Source: Bacteroidaceae bacterium
GTDB taxonomy: Bacteria > Bacteroidota > Bacteroidia > Bacteroidales > Bacteroidaceae
Assembly (NCBI GenBank): GCA_017940605.1
Contig: JAGAYF010000015.1
Coordinates: forward strand, 1-43,632
Direction: 5' to 3'
DNA: 43,632 nucleotides
Positions 1 through 9,530 of the stretch are shown piece by piece (the first letter of the stretch is position 1; each line of letters begins with the position of its first letter). Both the position numbers and the translations under genes were made by a program. The notes beneath the pieces are model-generated. The model was not told the origin of the DNA. It saw only the letters and a list, made by a program, of their open reading frames with translations, and did no database searches.

Positions 1-662
1 AGATGTTTGAAAATCAAGAAGCCTTTGATGAGTTAATTGAAAAATTGAAAGAACTGGATATCCACGAAGAAGTGGTCTTGATTCCTGCTGTTGTTGGATT
101 GAATGAAAACAAAGCAGATATCATACAACGTGAAATAGGAAAGCGGGTTCGCCTTGTGGCAACGCTTCCGCCATCTTTAGGGGGAGTTAGGATTCAAACG
201 TTGTTAAGAAGGCGCTTTACTTCACTTGGTGGTATTTTCTTAAACGGAGATGTAGTCAATGGCGGTGTCATTAAAGATGGAAAACTGTTGAATGTTAAAA
301 CAAACAATCTTCCTGATGAAGAACTTGTGGCAGATCATTATGTGTTGGCAACGGGTTCGTTTAAGAGTCGCGGTTTAGTTTCAAATTATAATAAAGTGTC
401 AGAACCTATTTTTAATTTAGATATTGATGCTTTGGCAGAAAGAAAGGATTGGACAAAAGACAATGTCTTTGAGGCACAGCCTTATTGGTCATTTGGAGTA
501 GCCACGGATAATCATTTTAACGTAAAAAAAGAAGGTCACGTCTTGAGTAATTTCTATGCAATAGGATCTGTCTTGAGTGGTCATAATGCTATTAAGCAAG
601 GTGACGGAACAGGAGTAAGTGTAATCAGTGCCATGGCTGTAGCCGATAATATCTTAAAATAA
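1..662 (+). CDS. glpB: Anaerobic glycerol-3-phosphate dehydrogenase subunit B, C-terminal part
   Basis: The window opens inside this gene; 219 residues can be read up to the TAA, about half of the roughly 420 residues usual for GlpB, so the N-terminal FAD-binding half lies outside. The visible part matches the C-terminal half of GlpB: a substrate-domain stretch followed by a final FAD-binding segment (NFYAIGSVLSGHNAIKQGDG, then VSVISAMAVADNILK). GlpB is a flavoprotein of the GlpABC complex, which oxidises glycerol-3-phosphate to dihydroxyacetone phosphate in anaerobes and passes electrons towards menaquinone. glpC follows after 6 nt, as in the usual glpABC order, so glpA probably lies just left of the window. 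The identification rests on residue patterns together with the glpC neighbour. Confidence 0.87.
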   Translation, partial: MFENQEAFDELIEKLKELDIHEEVVLIPAVVGLNENKADIIQREIGKRVRLVATLPPSLGGVRIQTLLRRRFTSLGGIFLNGDVVNGGVIKDGKLLNVKTNNLPDEELVADHYVLATGSFKSRGLVSNYNKVSEPIFNLDIDALAERKDWTKDNVFEAQPYWSFGVATDNHFNVKKEGHVLSNFYAIGSVLSGHNAIKQGDGTGVSVISAMAVADNILK

Positions 663-668
663 ACAATT

Positions 669-1919
669 ATGTCAGAACTTCAATTACTCAATATCAGTGA
701 GAACGATTTGGAGAAATGTCTCAAATGTTCAATATGTACCGTTTATTGTCCAGTTTCAAGTGTAAGTACAGAATATCCCGGACCTAAACATGCAGGACCT
801 GATGGTGAACGCTACAGAATGAAAGATGCCAGATTCTTTGATGAAAAGGCATTAAAAATGTGCTTAAATTGTAAACGATGTGAAGTGGCGTGTCCCCAAG
901 GTGTTAAAGTAGGCGATATTATCCAAAGCGCACGCATAAAATATTCCAAACACAAGCCGGGATTACGTGAAATGCTTCTGGCTAATACAGATGTGATGGG
1001 CAAACTTGCAACTACAATGGCTCCAGTTGTTAATGCATCTTTAACATTATCTCCAGTCAAGGTGGCAATGGATGGAATGCTTGCAATAGATAAGCATCGC
1101 ACTTTTCCTGCTTATGCCAGTCAAAAATTTGAGACTTGGTATAAACGTTATGCTGCAAGTAAGCAAGAACAATATAAAAATCATGTCAGTTATTTCCATG
1201 GATGTTATGTAAATTACAACTATCCCCAACTTGGAAAAGATTTGGTAAAAGTAATGAATGCCATTGGATATGGAGTCCATCTGTTGGAAAAAGAAAAATG
1301 TTGCGGAGTTGCATTAATCAGTAATGGAATGCCCCAACAGGCAAAGAAGCAAGGTGAAGTCAATATGGCATCCATGCGCAAGTCTATAGGAAAAGGATGG
1401 CCAATAGTGACAACCAGTAGTACTTGTACTTTTACGATGAAAGATGAATACGAACATTTGTTGCATATAGACAACAAAGATGTTGTTCCTTCATTAGGCC
1501 TTGCAACAAAATATATCTATCAATTGCTGGAAGATAAAAATGTTAAGTTGGTGTTTAAGAAAGATTTCAAGAAAAGAGTAGCATATCATACTGCCTGCCA
1601 CATGGAGAAGCTTGGTTGGGCTATCTATAGTGTGGAATTGTTAAAGATGATACCTGGGCTGGATTTTGTCATGCTTGATTCAATGTGTTGTGGAATTGCA
1701 GGTACGTATGGTTTTAAGAAGGAAAACTATCCAGTGTCACAAAAGATAGGTGCGTCGTTATTCAAACAAATAGAAGAAGCTCATGTTGATGCTGTTGCGA
1801 CAGACTGTGAAACATGTAAATGGCAGATAGAAATGTCTACAAATACACAGGTACTCAATCCAATATCAATATTAGCCGAAGCTATTGATGTTGAAGCAAC
1901 AATGGCATTGAATGTATAG
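669..1919 (+). CDS. glpC: Anaerobic glycerol-3-phosphate dehydrogenase subunit C (iron-sulfur, membrane anchor)
   Basis: This 416-residue protein has two classical 4Fe-4S motifs, C17/C20/C23/C27 and C65/C68/C71/C75, followed by two cysteine-rich CCG domains with CCG cores at residues 211-213 and 340-342. That arrangement is the heterodisulfide-reductase-like architecture of GlpC, which links the GlpAB flavoproteins to the membrane quinone pool. No strong transmembrane helix is obvious, which is normal for the family. The start is the ATG 6 nt after the glpB stop, and glpK begins 6 nt after its own stop, so these genes are almost certainly co-transcribed. Confidence 0.93.
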   Translation: MSELQLLNISENDLEKCLKCSICTVYCPVSSVSTEYPGPKHAGPDGERYRMKDARFFDEKALKMCLNCKRCEVACPQGVKVGDIIQSARIKYSKHKPGLREMLLANTDVMGKLATTMAPVVNASLTLSPVKVAMDGMLAIDKHRTFPAYASQKFETWYKRYAASKQEQYKNHVSYFHGCYVNYNYPQLGKDLVKVMNAIGYGVHLLEKEKCCGVALISNGMPQQAKKQGEVNMASMRKSIGKGWPIVTTSSTCTFTMKDEYEHLLHIDNKDVVPSLGLATKYIYQLLEDKNVKLVFKKDFKKRVAYHTACHMEKLGWAIYSVELLKMIPGLDFVMLDSMCCGIAGTYGFKKENYPVSQKIGASLFKQIEEAHVDAVATDCETCKWQIEMSTNTQVLNPISILAEAIDVEATMALNV

Positions 1920-1925
1920 TAAGTC

Positions 1926-3422
1926 ATGAAAGAAAAAAAGTATATCCTTGCATTGGATCAAGGGACGAGTAGCAGCAGAGCCATTATCTTTAATCATACT
2001 GGCGAGATATGTTCTGTCGCACAGAAGGAATTCACGCAGATATTTCCTCAATCGGGTTGGGTCGAGCATGACCCCATTGAAATATGGATATCTCAATCAT
2101 CGGTCATAGCCGATGCGATGAATAAAATCAATCTCAATGGAAAAGATATAGCAGGTATAGGGATTACCAATCAGCGTGAGACGACAATCCTTTGGGATAG
2201 TGAAACAGGAAGACCAGTCTATAATGCAATTGTATGGCAAGACAGAAGAACATCTGCCTATTGTGATGAATTGCGACAGCAAGGTTATACAAATGATATA
2301 AGAAAAAAAACAGGTCTTATCATAGATGCATATTTCAGTGCAACAAAAATTAAGTGGATATTAGACAATGTTCCTGGTCTTCGTGAGCGTGCGGAGTCTG
2401 GTAAGCTGAAGTTTGGCAATGTTGACAGTTGGCTTCTTTGGAATCTGACTAAGGGAGAAGTTCATGTTACAGATGTTACAAATGCCAGCAGGACCATGTT
2501 ATTCAATATTCATACATTGCAATGGGATGAAGAGCTGCTGTCGTTGTTCAATATACCCATGTCAATAATGCCAGAGGTAAAATCATGCAGTGAAATATAT
2601 GGATATACCAAAATATCTACTCTTGACAATGAAGTTCCTATCTGTGGTATGGCGGGTGATCAGCAGGCCGCACTCTTTGGACAAATGTGCCTTGAAAAAG
2701 GTGCAGCCAAAAATACCTACGGAACGGGTTGCTTCCTAATGATGAATACAGGAAATACTCCAGTAATGTCTCAAAATAACCTATTGACAACAATCGCATG
2801 GAAAATAGGGAATGAGACTGCATATGCCCTGGAGGGGTCTGTTTTTGTTGCAGGTTCTGCTGTCCAGTGGCTGCGTGATGGATTAGGAATAATTAAGTCG
2901 TCTTCAGAAGTTGAGGAGTTGGCCGCTTCTGTTCCTGATTCCGGAGGTGTTTATTTCGTTCCAGCATTGACGGGAATGGGCGCTCCCTATTGGGATCAAT
3001 ATGCCCGAGGTTCAATAAGTGGGATAAGTAGAGGAACAACTGCGGCACACATAGCAAGGGCAACATTGGAAGGCATTGCTTTTCAGACATATGATATAGT
3101 AAATGCTATGATGTGTGATACTAAAACTGAAATAAAAGGTTTAAAGGTCGATGGTGGTGCATCTCGCAATAACTTGATGATGCAATTTCAGGCAGATATT
3201 CTCAATACGGAAGTCGTGCGTCCTAAAATTACGGAGACAACTGCTTTAGGCGCGGCATATATGGCAGGATTAGCTGTTGGCTTTTGGAGTAATTTGGATG
3301 AATTGCGCCAACAATGGCAGGCTGAAAGTCGTTTTATGCCAATCCACGCTCAGACGGAAGCAATAGCTCAAAGCAAATCAGGGTGGGCTGATGCGATAAA
3401 ACGAACATTAACAACAAAGTAA
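1926..3422 (+). CDS. glpK: Glycerol kinase
   Basis: Glycerol kinase phosphorylates glycerol with ATP to sn-glycerol-3-phosphate, the substrate of the dehydrogenase encoded just upstream. The 498-residue length matches the family (about 500). The N-terminal phosphate-binding loop DQGTSSSR is at residues 11-18, and [10 protein letters not shown] carries the catalytic Asp at residue 245, the number used in the E. coli enzyme. The C-terminal FGGY signature region (VDGGASRNN, then [11 protein letters not shown]) is complete. The gene sits 6 nt after glpC and 19 nt before glpF, so uptake, phosphorylation and oxidation are encoded together. Confidence 0.97.
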   Translation: MKEKKYILALDQGTSSSRAIIFNHTGEICSVAQKEFTQIFPQSGWVEHDPIEIWISQSSVIADAMNKINLNGKDIAGIGITNQRETTILWDSETGRPVYNAIVWQDRRTSAYCDELRQQGYTNDIRKKTGLIIDAYFSATKIKWILDNVPGLRERAESGKLKFGNVDSWLLWNLTKGEVHVTDVTNASRTMLFNIHTLQWDEELLSLFNIPMSIMPEVKSCSEIYGYTKISTLDNEVPICGMAGDQQAALFGQMCLEKGAAKNTYGTGCFLMMNTGNTPVMSQNNLLTTIAWKIGNETAYALEGSVFVAGSAVQWLRDGLGIIKSSSEVEELAASVPDSGGVYFVPALTGMGAPYWDQYARGSISGISRGTTAAHIARATLEGIAFQTYDIVNAMMCDTKTEIKGLKVDGGASRNNLMMQFQADILNTEVVRPKITETTALGAAYMAGLAVGFWSNLDELRQQWQAESRFMPIHAQTEAIAQSKSGWADAIKRTLTTK

Positions 3423-3441
3423 CAAAATAAAATTTAATGAT

Positions 3442-4185
3442 ATGTTAGAACCCCAGTTGTTTCATAATTGTTTGTTGGAATTCCTAGGAACGTTAATCTT
3501 GATTTTGATGGGCGACGGTGTATGCGCCGCTTGCAGTCTGAATAAGTCCAAGGCCCAGGGAGGTGGTTGGATTGTCATTGCCATGGGATGGGGATTGGCC
3601 GTCATGTGTGGCGTTTTTGTTGCTCATGATTCAGGGGCACATCTAAACCCAGCAGTATCAGTGGGGTTGGCTATCTCTGGATGGTTTCCATGGTCTCATG
3701 TCTTGCCGTATGTGCTAGCTCAAATGGTAGGAGCCTTTTCAGGGGCTATCTTAGTTTATATGATGTATAAGGATCATTATGATGCAACACCTGATGGAGA
3801 TACAAAATTGGGCACTTTTTGTACGATGCCTGCCATTCAAGGTCACAAGATGCGCAATCTTTTTGCAGAATTCTTAGGTACATTTGTTTTGGTTCTACTT
3901 ATTTTATGCATTGCAGACAAGAACTACCACAATCCTATGAATACAGGTGGAGTAGGGGCTTTCCCCGTTACATTTATAATTGTAAGTATTGGTATGAGTT
4001 TGGGAGGTGTCACTGGCTATGCCATCAATCCTGCTCGCGATTTAGCACCTCGCGTAGCTCACGCCATTTTACCAATCAAGGATAAATGCGGCAGTGGATG
4101 GCATTACAGTTGGGTGCCCGTTGTAGGTCCATTGTTAGGTGCATCTTGTGCTGCTGTTATTGGCTTCCTTTTTGGTTTGTGTTAG
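3442..4185 (+). CDS. glpF: Glycerol uptake facilitator (aquaglyceroporin)
   Basis: A 247-residue MIP-family channel with six hydrophobic helices and two half-helix NPA motifs, HLNPAVS with Asn69 and INPARD with Asn196. The Asp directly after the second NPA-Arg is the known mark of glycerol-conducting members as opposed to strict water channels. It lets glycerol cross the inner membrane by facilitated diffusion, and GlpK then traps it. The first NPA is followed by Val-Ser where E. coli GlpF has Val-Thr, a minor difference. It lies between glpK and a GlpT-type transporter in the same operon. Confidence 0.95.
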   Translation: MLEPQLFHNCLLEFLGTLILILMGDGVCAACSLNKSKAQGGGWIVIAMGWGLAVMCGVFVAHDSGAHLNPAVSVGLAISGWFPWSHVLPYVLAQMVGAFSGAILVYMMYKDHYDATPDGDTKLGTFCTMPAIQGHKMRNLFAEFLGTFVLVLLILCIADKNYHNPMNTGGVGAFPVTFIIVSIGMSLGGVTGYAINPARDLAPRVAHAILPIKDKCGSGWHYSWVPVVGPLLGASCAAVIGFLFGLC

Positions 4186-4205
4186 AATAATAAGAACAAC
4201 AAAAT

Positions 4206-5603
4206 ATGAAACTGAATTTTTTATCACCTCCTGCTTATAAAGCAGAACAGTCTGGCCCTGAAGCAGACAAACGCTACAGGGCTTTGCGTTGGCAAGTCTT
4301 TTCGGGCGCTTTCATTGGTTATGCGGCATTCTACATTGTTCGCAAAAACCTCTCCATGGCAATCCCTATGCTTGAACCCTTTGGCATTAGTAAAGGTGAG
4401 TTGGGTACAGTATTGGCAATGAATGCTGTAGCCTATGCTCTTTCAAAATTTTTAATGGGTTCGGTAAGCGACCGTAGTGATGCGCGAAAGTTCCTTCCCT
4501 TAGGACTTGTTCTTAGTGCGCTGGCTATGATGTTTATGATAGTGCCCATTACGGGTTTTGACTTGGCTAATCATCCAGAGAATAAGACATGGGCGATTCT
4601 GTTGATGGGTATCTTGAACTTTTTGGTAGGGTGGTTCAACGGTATGGGTTGGCCTCCTTGCGGCAGGGTAATGACCCATTGGTTCAGTCAGACAGAAAGA
4701 GGTACTTGGATGTCTTTTTGGAATTGTGCCCACAATGTTGGTGGAGGCTTAGTAGGTCCTATGGCTACATATGGCGCGGTTTGGTTCGGTTCTTGGTTCT
4801 ATGGTAGCCAAAGTGAATTATACTTTTTGGCGGGAACGTTCATCTTTCCTTCGGCGGTAGCCATTCTCATCGCCCTGTTAGCTTATTGTTTGCTACGTGA
4901 TACGCCACAAAGTTGTGGATTATGCAGTGTAGAGAAATGGCGTAACGATTATCCTAAAAACTACAGTGAGAAAGCAGAAGAGGTCCTGTCGACCAAAGAC
5001 ATCTTTTTTAAGTACGTATTTAACAATAAATTCCTCTGGTACATTGCATGTGCCAATGCTTTTGTCTATATGGTGAGATATGGTTGCTTGGATTGGGCTC
5101 CGACAATACTTACTGAAAAAGGAATTGACCTGAAATCAGCGGGATGGGCATATTTTGCCTTTGAATATGCTGCCATACCAGGAACGATTGTGTGCGGATG
5201 GGTTTCCGATAAGTTGTTCCATGGCCGTCGTGCACTGCCGACAATCATATTTATGAGCTTGGTGACGTTGTTCATCATTATTTATTGGATGGCAGGACAG
5301 AATATTACATTAAATTTAATCGGTTTGGTCGGAATCGGATTCTTTATTTATGGTCCGGTCATGTTGATAGGAGTTCAGGCTTTGGATTTAGCACCTAAAA
5401 ATGCGGCAGGTACGGCAGCCGGGCTGACGGGCTTTTTCGGCTATTTCTTCGGAACGGCCATTTTGGCCAATACATTGATAGGCTATGTGGCTGATTCGGC
5501 AGGTTGGAATTGGACCTTTGCCTTGTTCTTGGCTGCATGTGTATTGAGTATCTTGCTGATGGCTTTGACATTGAAGGAAGAAAATCGGACAGAGCAGAAA
5601 TAA
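4206..5603 (+). CDS. glpT: Glycerol-3-phosphate:phosphate antiporter, GlpT type
   Basis: A 465-residue major-facilitator protein of the organophosphate:phosphate antiporter family, close to the 452 residues of E. coli GlpT. The segment FIGYAAFYIVRKN near residues 36-48 contains Arg46, which lines up with the substrate-binding Arg45 of E. coli GlpT, and a second conserved Arg lies in YMVRYGCLDWAP of the C-terminal half. It would import sn-glycerol-3-phosphate in exchange for inorganic phosphate, giving the operon a second entry route besides GlpF/GlpK. About 20 nt separate it from glpF and 25 nt from the next, related transporter. Confidence 0.9.
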   Translation: MKLNFLSPPAYKAEQSGPEADKRYRALRWQVFSGAFIGYAAFYIVRKNLSMAIPMLEPFGISKGELGTVLAMNAVAYALSKFLMGSVSDRSDARKFLPLGLVLSALAMMFMIVPITGFDLANHPENKTWAILLMGILNFLVGWFNGMGWPPCGRVMTHWFSQTERGTWMSFWNCAHNVGGGLVGPMATYGAVWFGSWFYGSQSELYFLAGTFIFPSAVAILIALLAYCLLRDTPQSCGLCSVEKWRNDYPKNYSEKAEEVLSTKDIFFKYVFNNKFLWYIACANAFVYMVRYGCLDWAPTILTEKGIDLKSAGWAYFAFEYAAIPGTIVCGWVSDKLFHGRRALPTIIFMSLVTLFIIIYWMAGQNITLNLIGLVGIGFFIYGPVMLIGVQALDLAPKNAAGTAAGLTGFFGYFFGTAILANTLIGYVADSAGWNWTFALFLAACVLSILLMALTLKEENRTEQK

Positions 5604-5628
5604 TAACAATAATGATAATAAATAAGTT

Positions 5629-7110
5629 ATGAGTAGCACGACAAAAAAATCCTTTATGTATTGGCAGTGGCGAACGATCATTACAACGATGATAGGTTAT
5701 GCACTGTTCTATTTTGTACGTAAGAACTTTTCTTTTGCCATTCCCGGCCTAAGCGCAGAATATGGAATAACTAAGACAAGTTTTGGTATTATAATGACAA
5801 TTGTGACAATCGTATATGGTGTGTCACGTTTCCTCAATGGTTTCATTGCAGACCGTTTGAATGCCCGATATCACATGGCTGTCGGTTTGTTGCTTTGTGC
5901 CATCGCCAACTATGCCTTTGGCTTCGGTGCTGACCTTAGTTCTTTGATTACAGGTCAGACGAGCGGCCCGCAGTTTACTAATACAATGGTCTTGATTTTC
6001 GGTGTCATCTTGATTATCAACAATCTATTCCAAGGAACAGGATTCCCTCCTGTTGCACGTTTGCTGTCTCATTGGATTCCTGCCAATGAATTGGCAACCA
6101 AGATGTCTATTTGGAACACTTCTCATTCCATTGGTGCAAGTTTGGTGGCCATACTTTGTGGTTATGTAATGGGTACATTGGGTGTTAACATGGCTGCCAA
6201 TCCAGAGATTGTGGCCAATATAGCAGCACATCTTCATGTCGATATGGCTGATGCTGCCCGTATGCAAGGAGTATTGGAATCGGCTGCCCATGTGGGAGCT
6301 TGGCGCCTATGTTTCTGGATACCGGCCACGATAGCCTTGGTGGGTGCTTTGGGTATCTTTATCTTCTTGCGTGATACGCCCTCCTCTGTTGGTTTGGCCG
6401 AAATTCATGAAACCAATAAGAAAGGCAAGGGTGCCAATGCCGATTACAAAGACTTTATTCGTCGCAAGGTATTCCGCAACAAATGGATTTGGATATTGGC
6501 CATAGCCGATTTCTTTGTGTACATCGTCCGTTTTGCTGTTTTGGACTGGGGCCCCACTTTCCTTAAGGAAGCTCGTGGAATGTCTTTGGCCAATGCTGGT
6601 TGGACTGTGGCTGTATTTGAAATCTTTGGAATTATAGGAATGTTAGTCAGTGGTTATGCTACCGACAAATGGTTGAAGGGCAAAGCTCACCACACATGCC
6701 TCTATTGCATGGTCGGTGTGGCCATCTTTATGACAATATTCTTGATGCTTCCTCACGGAACGACCATGTTCTGGATGGTCATTGTCTTGGCAATGGCAGG
6801 CTTCTTTATTTATGGTCCGCAGGCCTTGATAGGTATTGCGGCAGCCAATCAGGCTACCAACCGTGCAGCCGGTGCTGCCAATGGCTTGATAGGTATGTTC
6901 GGATATGCCAGTGGCATTGTCAGCGGCATCGGTGTCGGTATCTTTGTCGACCTAATGAACAAGGTAAATCCTGAAAAGAGCTGGGATTATGTCTTTATGG
7001 GCATGATAGGTATCGCCATTATCGGTATTTTTGTATTCATGCTGATGTGGAATGCCAAGGCCGACGGCTACGATGAAGAACATGCAGGCGAAGAAGTAAC
7101 AACTAATTAA
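5629..7110 (+). CDS. Second organophosphate:phosphate antiporter (GlpT/UhpT family)
   Basis: A 493-residue major-facilitator protein clearly related to its upstream neighbour. It keeps YFVRKN with Arg31 near the N-terminus and IVRFAVLDWGP in the second half, the two positions that bind the substrate phosphate in GlpT. It differs by an extra loop of about 30 residues around residues 185-220, between helices of the first half, with an Ala/Asp/Met-rich sequence. Its substrate cannot be told from sequence: glycerol-3-phosphate, another phosphodiester breakdown product such as glycerophosphoglycerol, or a hexose phosphate are all possible. Operon position favours a glycerol-linked substrate. The HAD phosphatase begins 13 nt downstream. 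Confidence 0.85.
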   Translation: MSSTTKKSFMYWQWRTIITTMIGYALFYFVRKNFSFAIPGLSAEYGITKTSFGIIMTIVTIVYGVSRFLNGFIADRLNARYHMAVGLLLCAIANYAFGFGADLSSLITGQTSGPQFTNTMVLIFGVILIINNLFQGTGFPPVARLLSHWIPANELATKMSIWNTSHSIGASLVAILCGYVMGTLGVNMAANPEIVANIAAHLHVDMADAARMQGVLESAAHVGAWRLCFWIPATIALVGALGIFIFLRDTPSSVGLAEIHETNKKGKGANADYKDFIRRKVFRNKWIWILAIADFFVYIVRFAVLDWGPTFLKEARGMSLANAGWTVAVFEIFGIIGMLVSGYATDKWLKGKAHHTCLYCMVGVAIFMTIFLMLPHGTTMFWMVIVLAMAGFFIYGPQALIGIAAANQATNRAAGAANGLIGMFGYASGIVSGIGVGIFVDLMNKVNPEKSWDYVFMGMIGIAIIGIFVFMLMWNAKADGYDEEHAGEEVTTN

Positions 7111-7123
7111 TTCAAATACAAAT

Positions 7124-7954
7124 ATGGAAACAACGCTGAAAGAAAAATTGGCCCGTATCAAGCATGTAGCGCTTGACATGGATGGAACGATTTATATGGG
7201 TAATACCATATTTCCCTATACGATTCCATTCTTGAATAAACTGAAGGAACTGGGCATTTCCTATTCTTTTTTAACCAATAATCCATCTAAGTCATTGAAT
7301 GACTATTTGGCAAAATTGGCAAAAATGGGAATTCAGGCTACGGCTGAAGAGATGTATAATACGACAATCGCTACAATAGACTATATCCATGCCCATTACC
7401 CTGAAGCCAAGAAACTGTTCCTGTTGGGTACGCCGAGCATGATTTCCCAATTTGAGCAAGCAGGCTTTATATCAACGACTGATGACCCTGATGATGTACC
7501 CGATGTCATTGTTGCTGCATTTGACATGACGTTGGTTTATCCCCGTTTGTGCCGTGCTGCATGGTGGATATCGCAGGGTATTCCCTATATTGCTACCAAT
7601 CCCGATCGTGTTTGCCCAACCAATGAGCGCACCATCCTCGTGGACTGTGGATCTATATGCAAGTGTCTGGAAAGTGCCACGGGGCGTCAGCCTGATATCA
7701 CGCTGGGAAAGCCTGACCCCAACATGTTGGTAGGTATTCTCCAGCAGAAGCATCTGCAGCCTGAGCAAATCATGATGGTGGGCGACCGTATCTATACCGA
7801 CATCAAGATGGCTCAGAATGCCAATGCCTTTGGTACGTTGGTCTTGTCGGGCGAGACGACGCTTGATGTGGCTAACAGTGCGCCCAATCCCCCCGACTTT
7901 ATCTGCGAAAGCATTAAGGAGTTGGGAGAGTTGCTGGAACAAGCTCACAAATAA
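7124..7954 (+). CDS. HAD-superfamily IIA phosphatase (NagD/phosphoglycolate-glycerol-3-phosphate phosphatase-like)
   Basis: A 276-residue HAD hydrolase. Motif I is LDMDGT with nucleophile Asp18 and acid/base Asp20; motif II is in FLTNNPS; the C-terminal GKPDPNM and MVGDRIYTDI supply the motif III lysine and motif IV aspartates. The long central cap makes it subclass IIA, like NagD, pNPPase and eukaryotic glycerol-3-phosphate phosphatase. It probably dephosphorylates a small phosphorylated metabolite in the cytosol. Position between the GlpT-like transporters and gatZ suggests glycerol-3-phosphate or a sugar phosphate as substrate, but this is inference. Its stop lies 4 nt before the next start, so translation is probably coupled. 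Confidence 0.87.
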   Translation: METTLKEKLARIKHVALDMDGTIYMGNTIFPYTIPFLNKLKELGISYSFLTNNPSKSLNDYLAKLAKMGIQATAEEMYNTTIATIDYIHAHYPEAKKLFLLGTPSMISQFEQAGFISTTDDPDDVPDVIVAAFDMTLVYPRLCRAAWWISQGIPYIATNPDRVCPTNERTILVDCGSICKCLESATGRQPDITLGKPDPNMLVGILQQKHLQPEQIMMVGDRIYTDIKMAQNANAFGTLVLSGETTLDVANSAPNPPDFICESIKELGELLEQAHK

Positions 7955-7958
7955 AGCC

Positions 7959-9290
7959 ATGAAAACGGACAATCCCCTGTTGTCATTGGCGGCAAGAAGG
8001 AGGGAAGGTATTGCTTCGGGCATACCATCCTATTGCAGCAGCAACCCTTTCGTGATAGAAGCGGTTATGCAGCAGTCCAAACGATTTGATGATCATGTGT
8101 TGATTGAGGCTACTTGCAACCAGGTCAACCAGTTTGGCGGATACATAGGTATGACACCCTCGCAGTTCCGTGATTATGTCTTTCAAATAGCCGATGACAT
8201 TGGCTATGACAGAAGCCACATTATATTAGGAGGCGATCACCTGGGGCCTCAACCCTGGAAAGAACAACCTGAAGCCGTGGCCATGGCTAATGCGTGCGAA
8301 TTGGTTCGCCAATTTGTGTTGGCTGGATACCAAAAGATCCATTTGGATACCAGTATGCGCGTGGGTGATGACAATGTGGACCAGCCCTTGGGTGACGAAG
8401 TCATTGCCCGGCGTGGCGCGCAACTGATGGTAGTGGCTGAGGATGCTTTCATGCAGTTGAAAAGCCAGAATCCTGACGCTGTTCACCCTGTATTTATCAT
8501 TGGAAGTGAAGTCCCTATACCCGGTGGAGCACAGGTGGAGGAGGAAATGTGCGTTACCGATCCCCAGGATTTTGAGAATACCATACAGGCATATCAGAAT
8601 GAGTTTGAAAAAGCAGGTATTGCCCACCTTTTCCAATATGTCATAGCTGTAGTTGTTCAGCCTGGCGTGGAATTTGGCGATGCTGATGTACATAGGTACA
8701 ACCCTGCGGAAGCCATGGCACTTTCATCGAAGTTGAAAGACTATCCCAACTTGGTCTTCGAGGGCCATTCCACCGATTATCAATCTCCCCAGTCACTGAA
8801 ACAGATGGTGGAGGACGGTATAGCCATATTAAAGGTTGGCCCAGCCCTGACGTTTGCTGTTCGTCGTGCCTTGTTCGCATTGGCCAAGATGGAAAATGAA
8901 TTGGTTACAGACGAAAGTAGGCGTTCGCATTTCATTGAAGTGCTGGAACAAGTCATGAATGACAATCCCAAGGATTGGCTCAAATATTACAAGGGAACTC
9001 CTCAGCAGCAATCCCTGAAGCGTAAGTACAGCTATTCCGACCGTTGTCGTTACTACATGGGTGTTCCGCAGGTCAAGCATGCTATTAAGACACTGTTTGA
9101 CAATATGGAACAAGTTGATATACCCATGGGAATGTTGGAACAATATATGCCTTTGCAATATATCAAGGTACGCGACGGACATCTTTCCGTCCTTCCGAAG
9201 TCGCTTGTTATTGATTCCGTTGTTCAAGTGATTGATGACTACAATTATGCTACTAAGTATCATTTCATGACAAGCAGTGCCATGGTATAG
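7959..9290 (+). CDS. GatZ/KbaZ family protein (tagatose-bisphosphate aldolase accessory subunit or tagatose-6-phosphate 4-epimerase)
   Basis: The 443-residue product matches the GatZ/KbaZ family from its N-terminus (GIASGIPSYCSSNPFVIEA) to its C-terminus, at the family's usual length. The ATG 4 nt after the upstream stop is preferred over a longer in-frame reading starting inside the phosphatase gene. In enterobacteria GatZ and KbaZ are non-catalytic partners of the class II aldolases GatY and KbaY; other members have been described as D-tagatose-6-phosphate 4-epimerases. No gatY/kbaY-like aldolase is in this window, so an independent enzymatic role is plausible. It is the last gene of the glp operon and is followed by two terminator-like hairpins. 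The link between tagatose-type chemistry and glycerol-3-phosphate is not explained by the sequence. Confidence 0.85.
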   Translation: MKTDNPLLSLAARRREGIASGIPSYCSSNPFVIEAVMQQSKRFDDHVLIEATCNQVNQFGGYIGMTPSQFRDYVFQIADDIGYDRSHIILGGDHLGPQPWKEQPEAVAMANACELVRQFVLAGYQKIHLDTSMRVGDDNVDQPLGDEVIARRGAQLMVVAEDAFMQLKSQNPDAVHPVFIIGSEVPIPGGAQVEEEMCVTDPQDFENTIQAYQNEFEKAGIAHLFQYVIAVVVQPGVEFGDADVHRYNPAEAMALSSKLKDYPNLVFEGHSTDYQSPQSLKQMVEDGIAILKVGPALTFAVRRALFALAKMENELVTDESRRSHFIEVLEQVMNDNPKDWLKYYKGTPQQQSLKRKYSYSDRCRYYMGVPQVKHAIKTLFDNMEQVDIPMGMLEQYMPLQYIKVRDGHLSVLPKSLVIDSVVQVIDDYNYATKYHFMTSSAMV

Positions 9291-9325
9291 GATAGTAGAT
9301 GATTGATACATAGTGTTTTATTAGA

Positions 9326-9374
9326 AAGACAAGGGCGCGCATCAGTTTCTCATGTGTGCCCTTGTCTTGTTTTT
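9326..9374 (+). terminator. Intrinsic terminator after the glp operon
   Basis: AAGACAAGGGC at 9326-9336 and GCCCTTGTCTT at 9358-9368 form a perfect 11-bp stem, extended inside the loop by CAT/ATG, followed by GTTTTT. It lies 36 nt after the gatZ-family stop. Being symmetrical, it may also act on the converging DUF6359 gene. Confidence 0.8.
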
Positions 9375-9432
9375 ATGGCAGGTGATGAAAATAAAACAGC
9401 CTTATTTGTCAAACATTAGTCCGAGTAATTTT

Positions 9433-9475
9433 AAAAAACTCGGGGAGTTTTTTTAAAAAAGTCCCCGAGTTTTTT
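9433..9475. terminator. Bidirectional terminator between converging genes
   Basis: AAAAAACTCGGGGA (9433-9446) and TCCCCGAGTTTTTT (9462-9475) form a long stem with A-tract and T-tract flanks, and the loop itself is a T-run/A-run that can extend the pairing. The symmetrical form suits termination of both the glp operon (+) and the lipoprotein gene (-), which converge here. The rest of the 9291-9530 gap holds nothing else I recognise. Confidence 0.8.
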
Positions 9476-9530
9476 CGCATAGGTTGCTGTATGAAATAAT
9501 GCACAAGCCTGCAAGAACAAACTTTTGTCC

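Noticed and set aside
7818-7958. A longer N-terminus for the GatZ/KbaZ protein
   Set aside because: The extra 47 codons overlap the phosphatase gene in another frame, are Arg- and Trp-rich, and precede the family's normal N-terminus.
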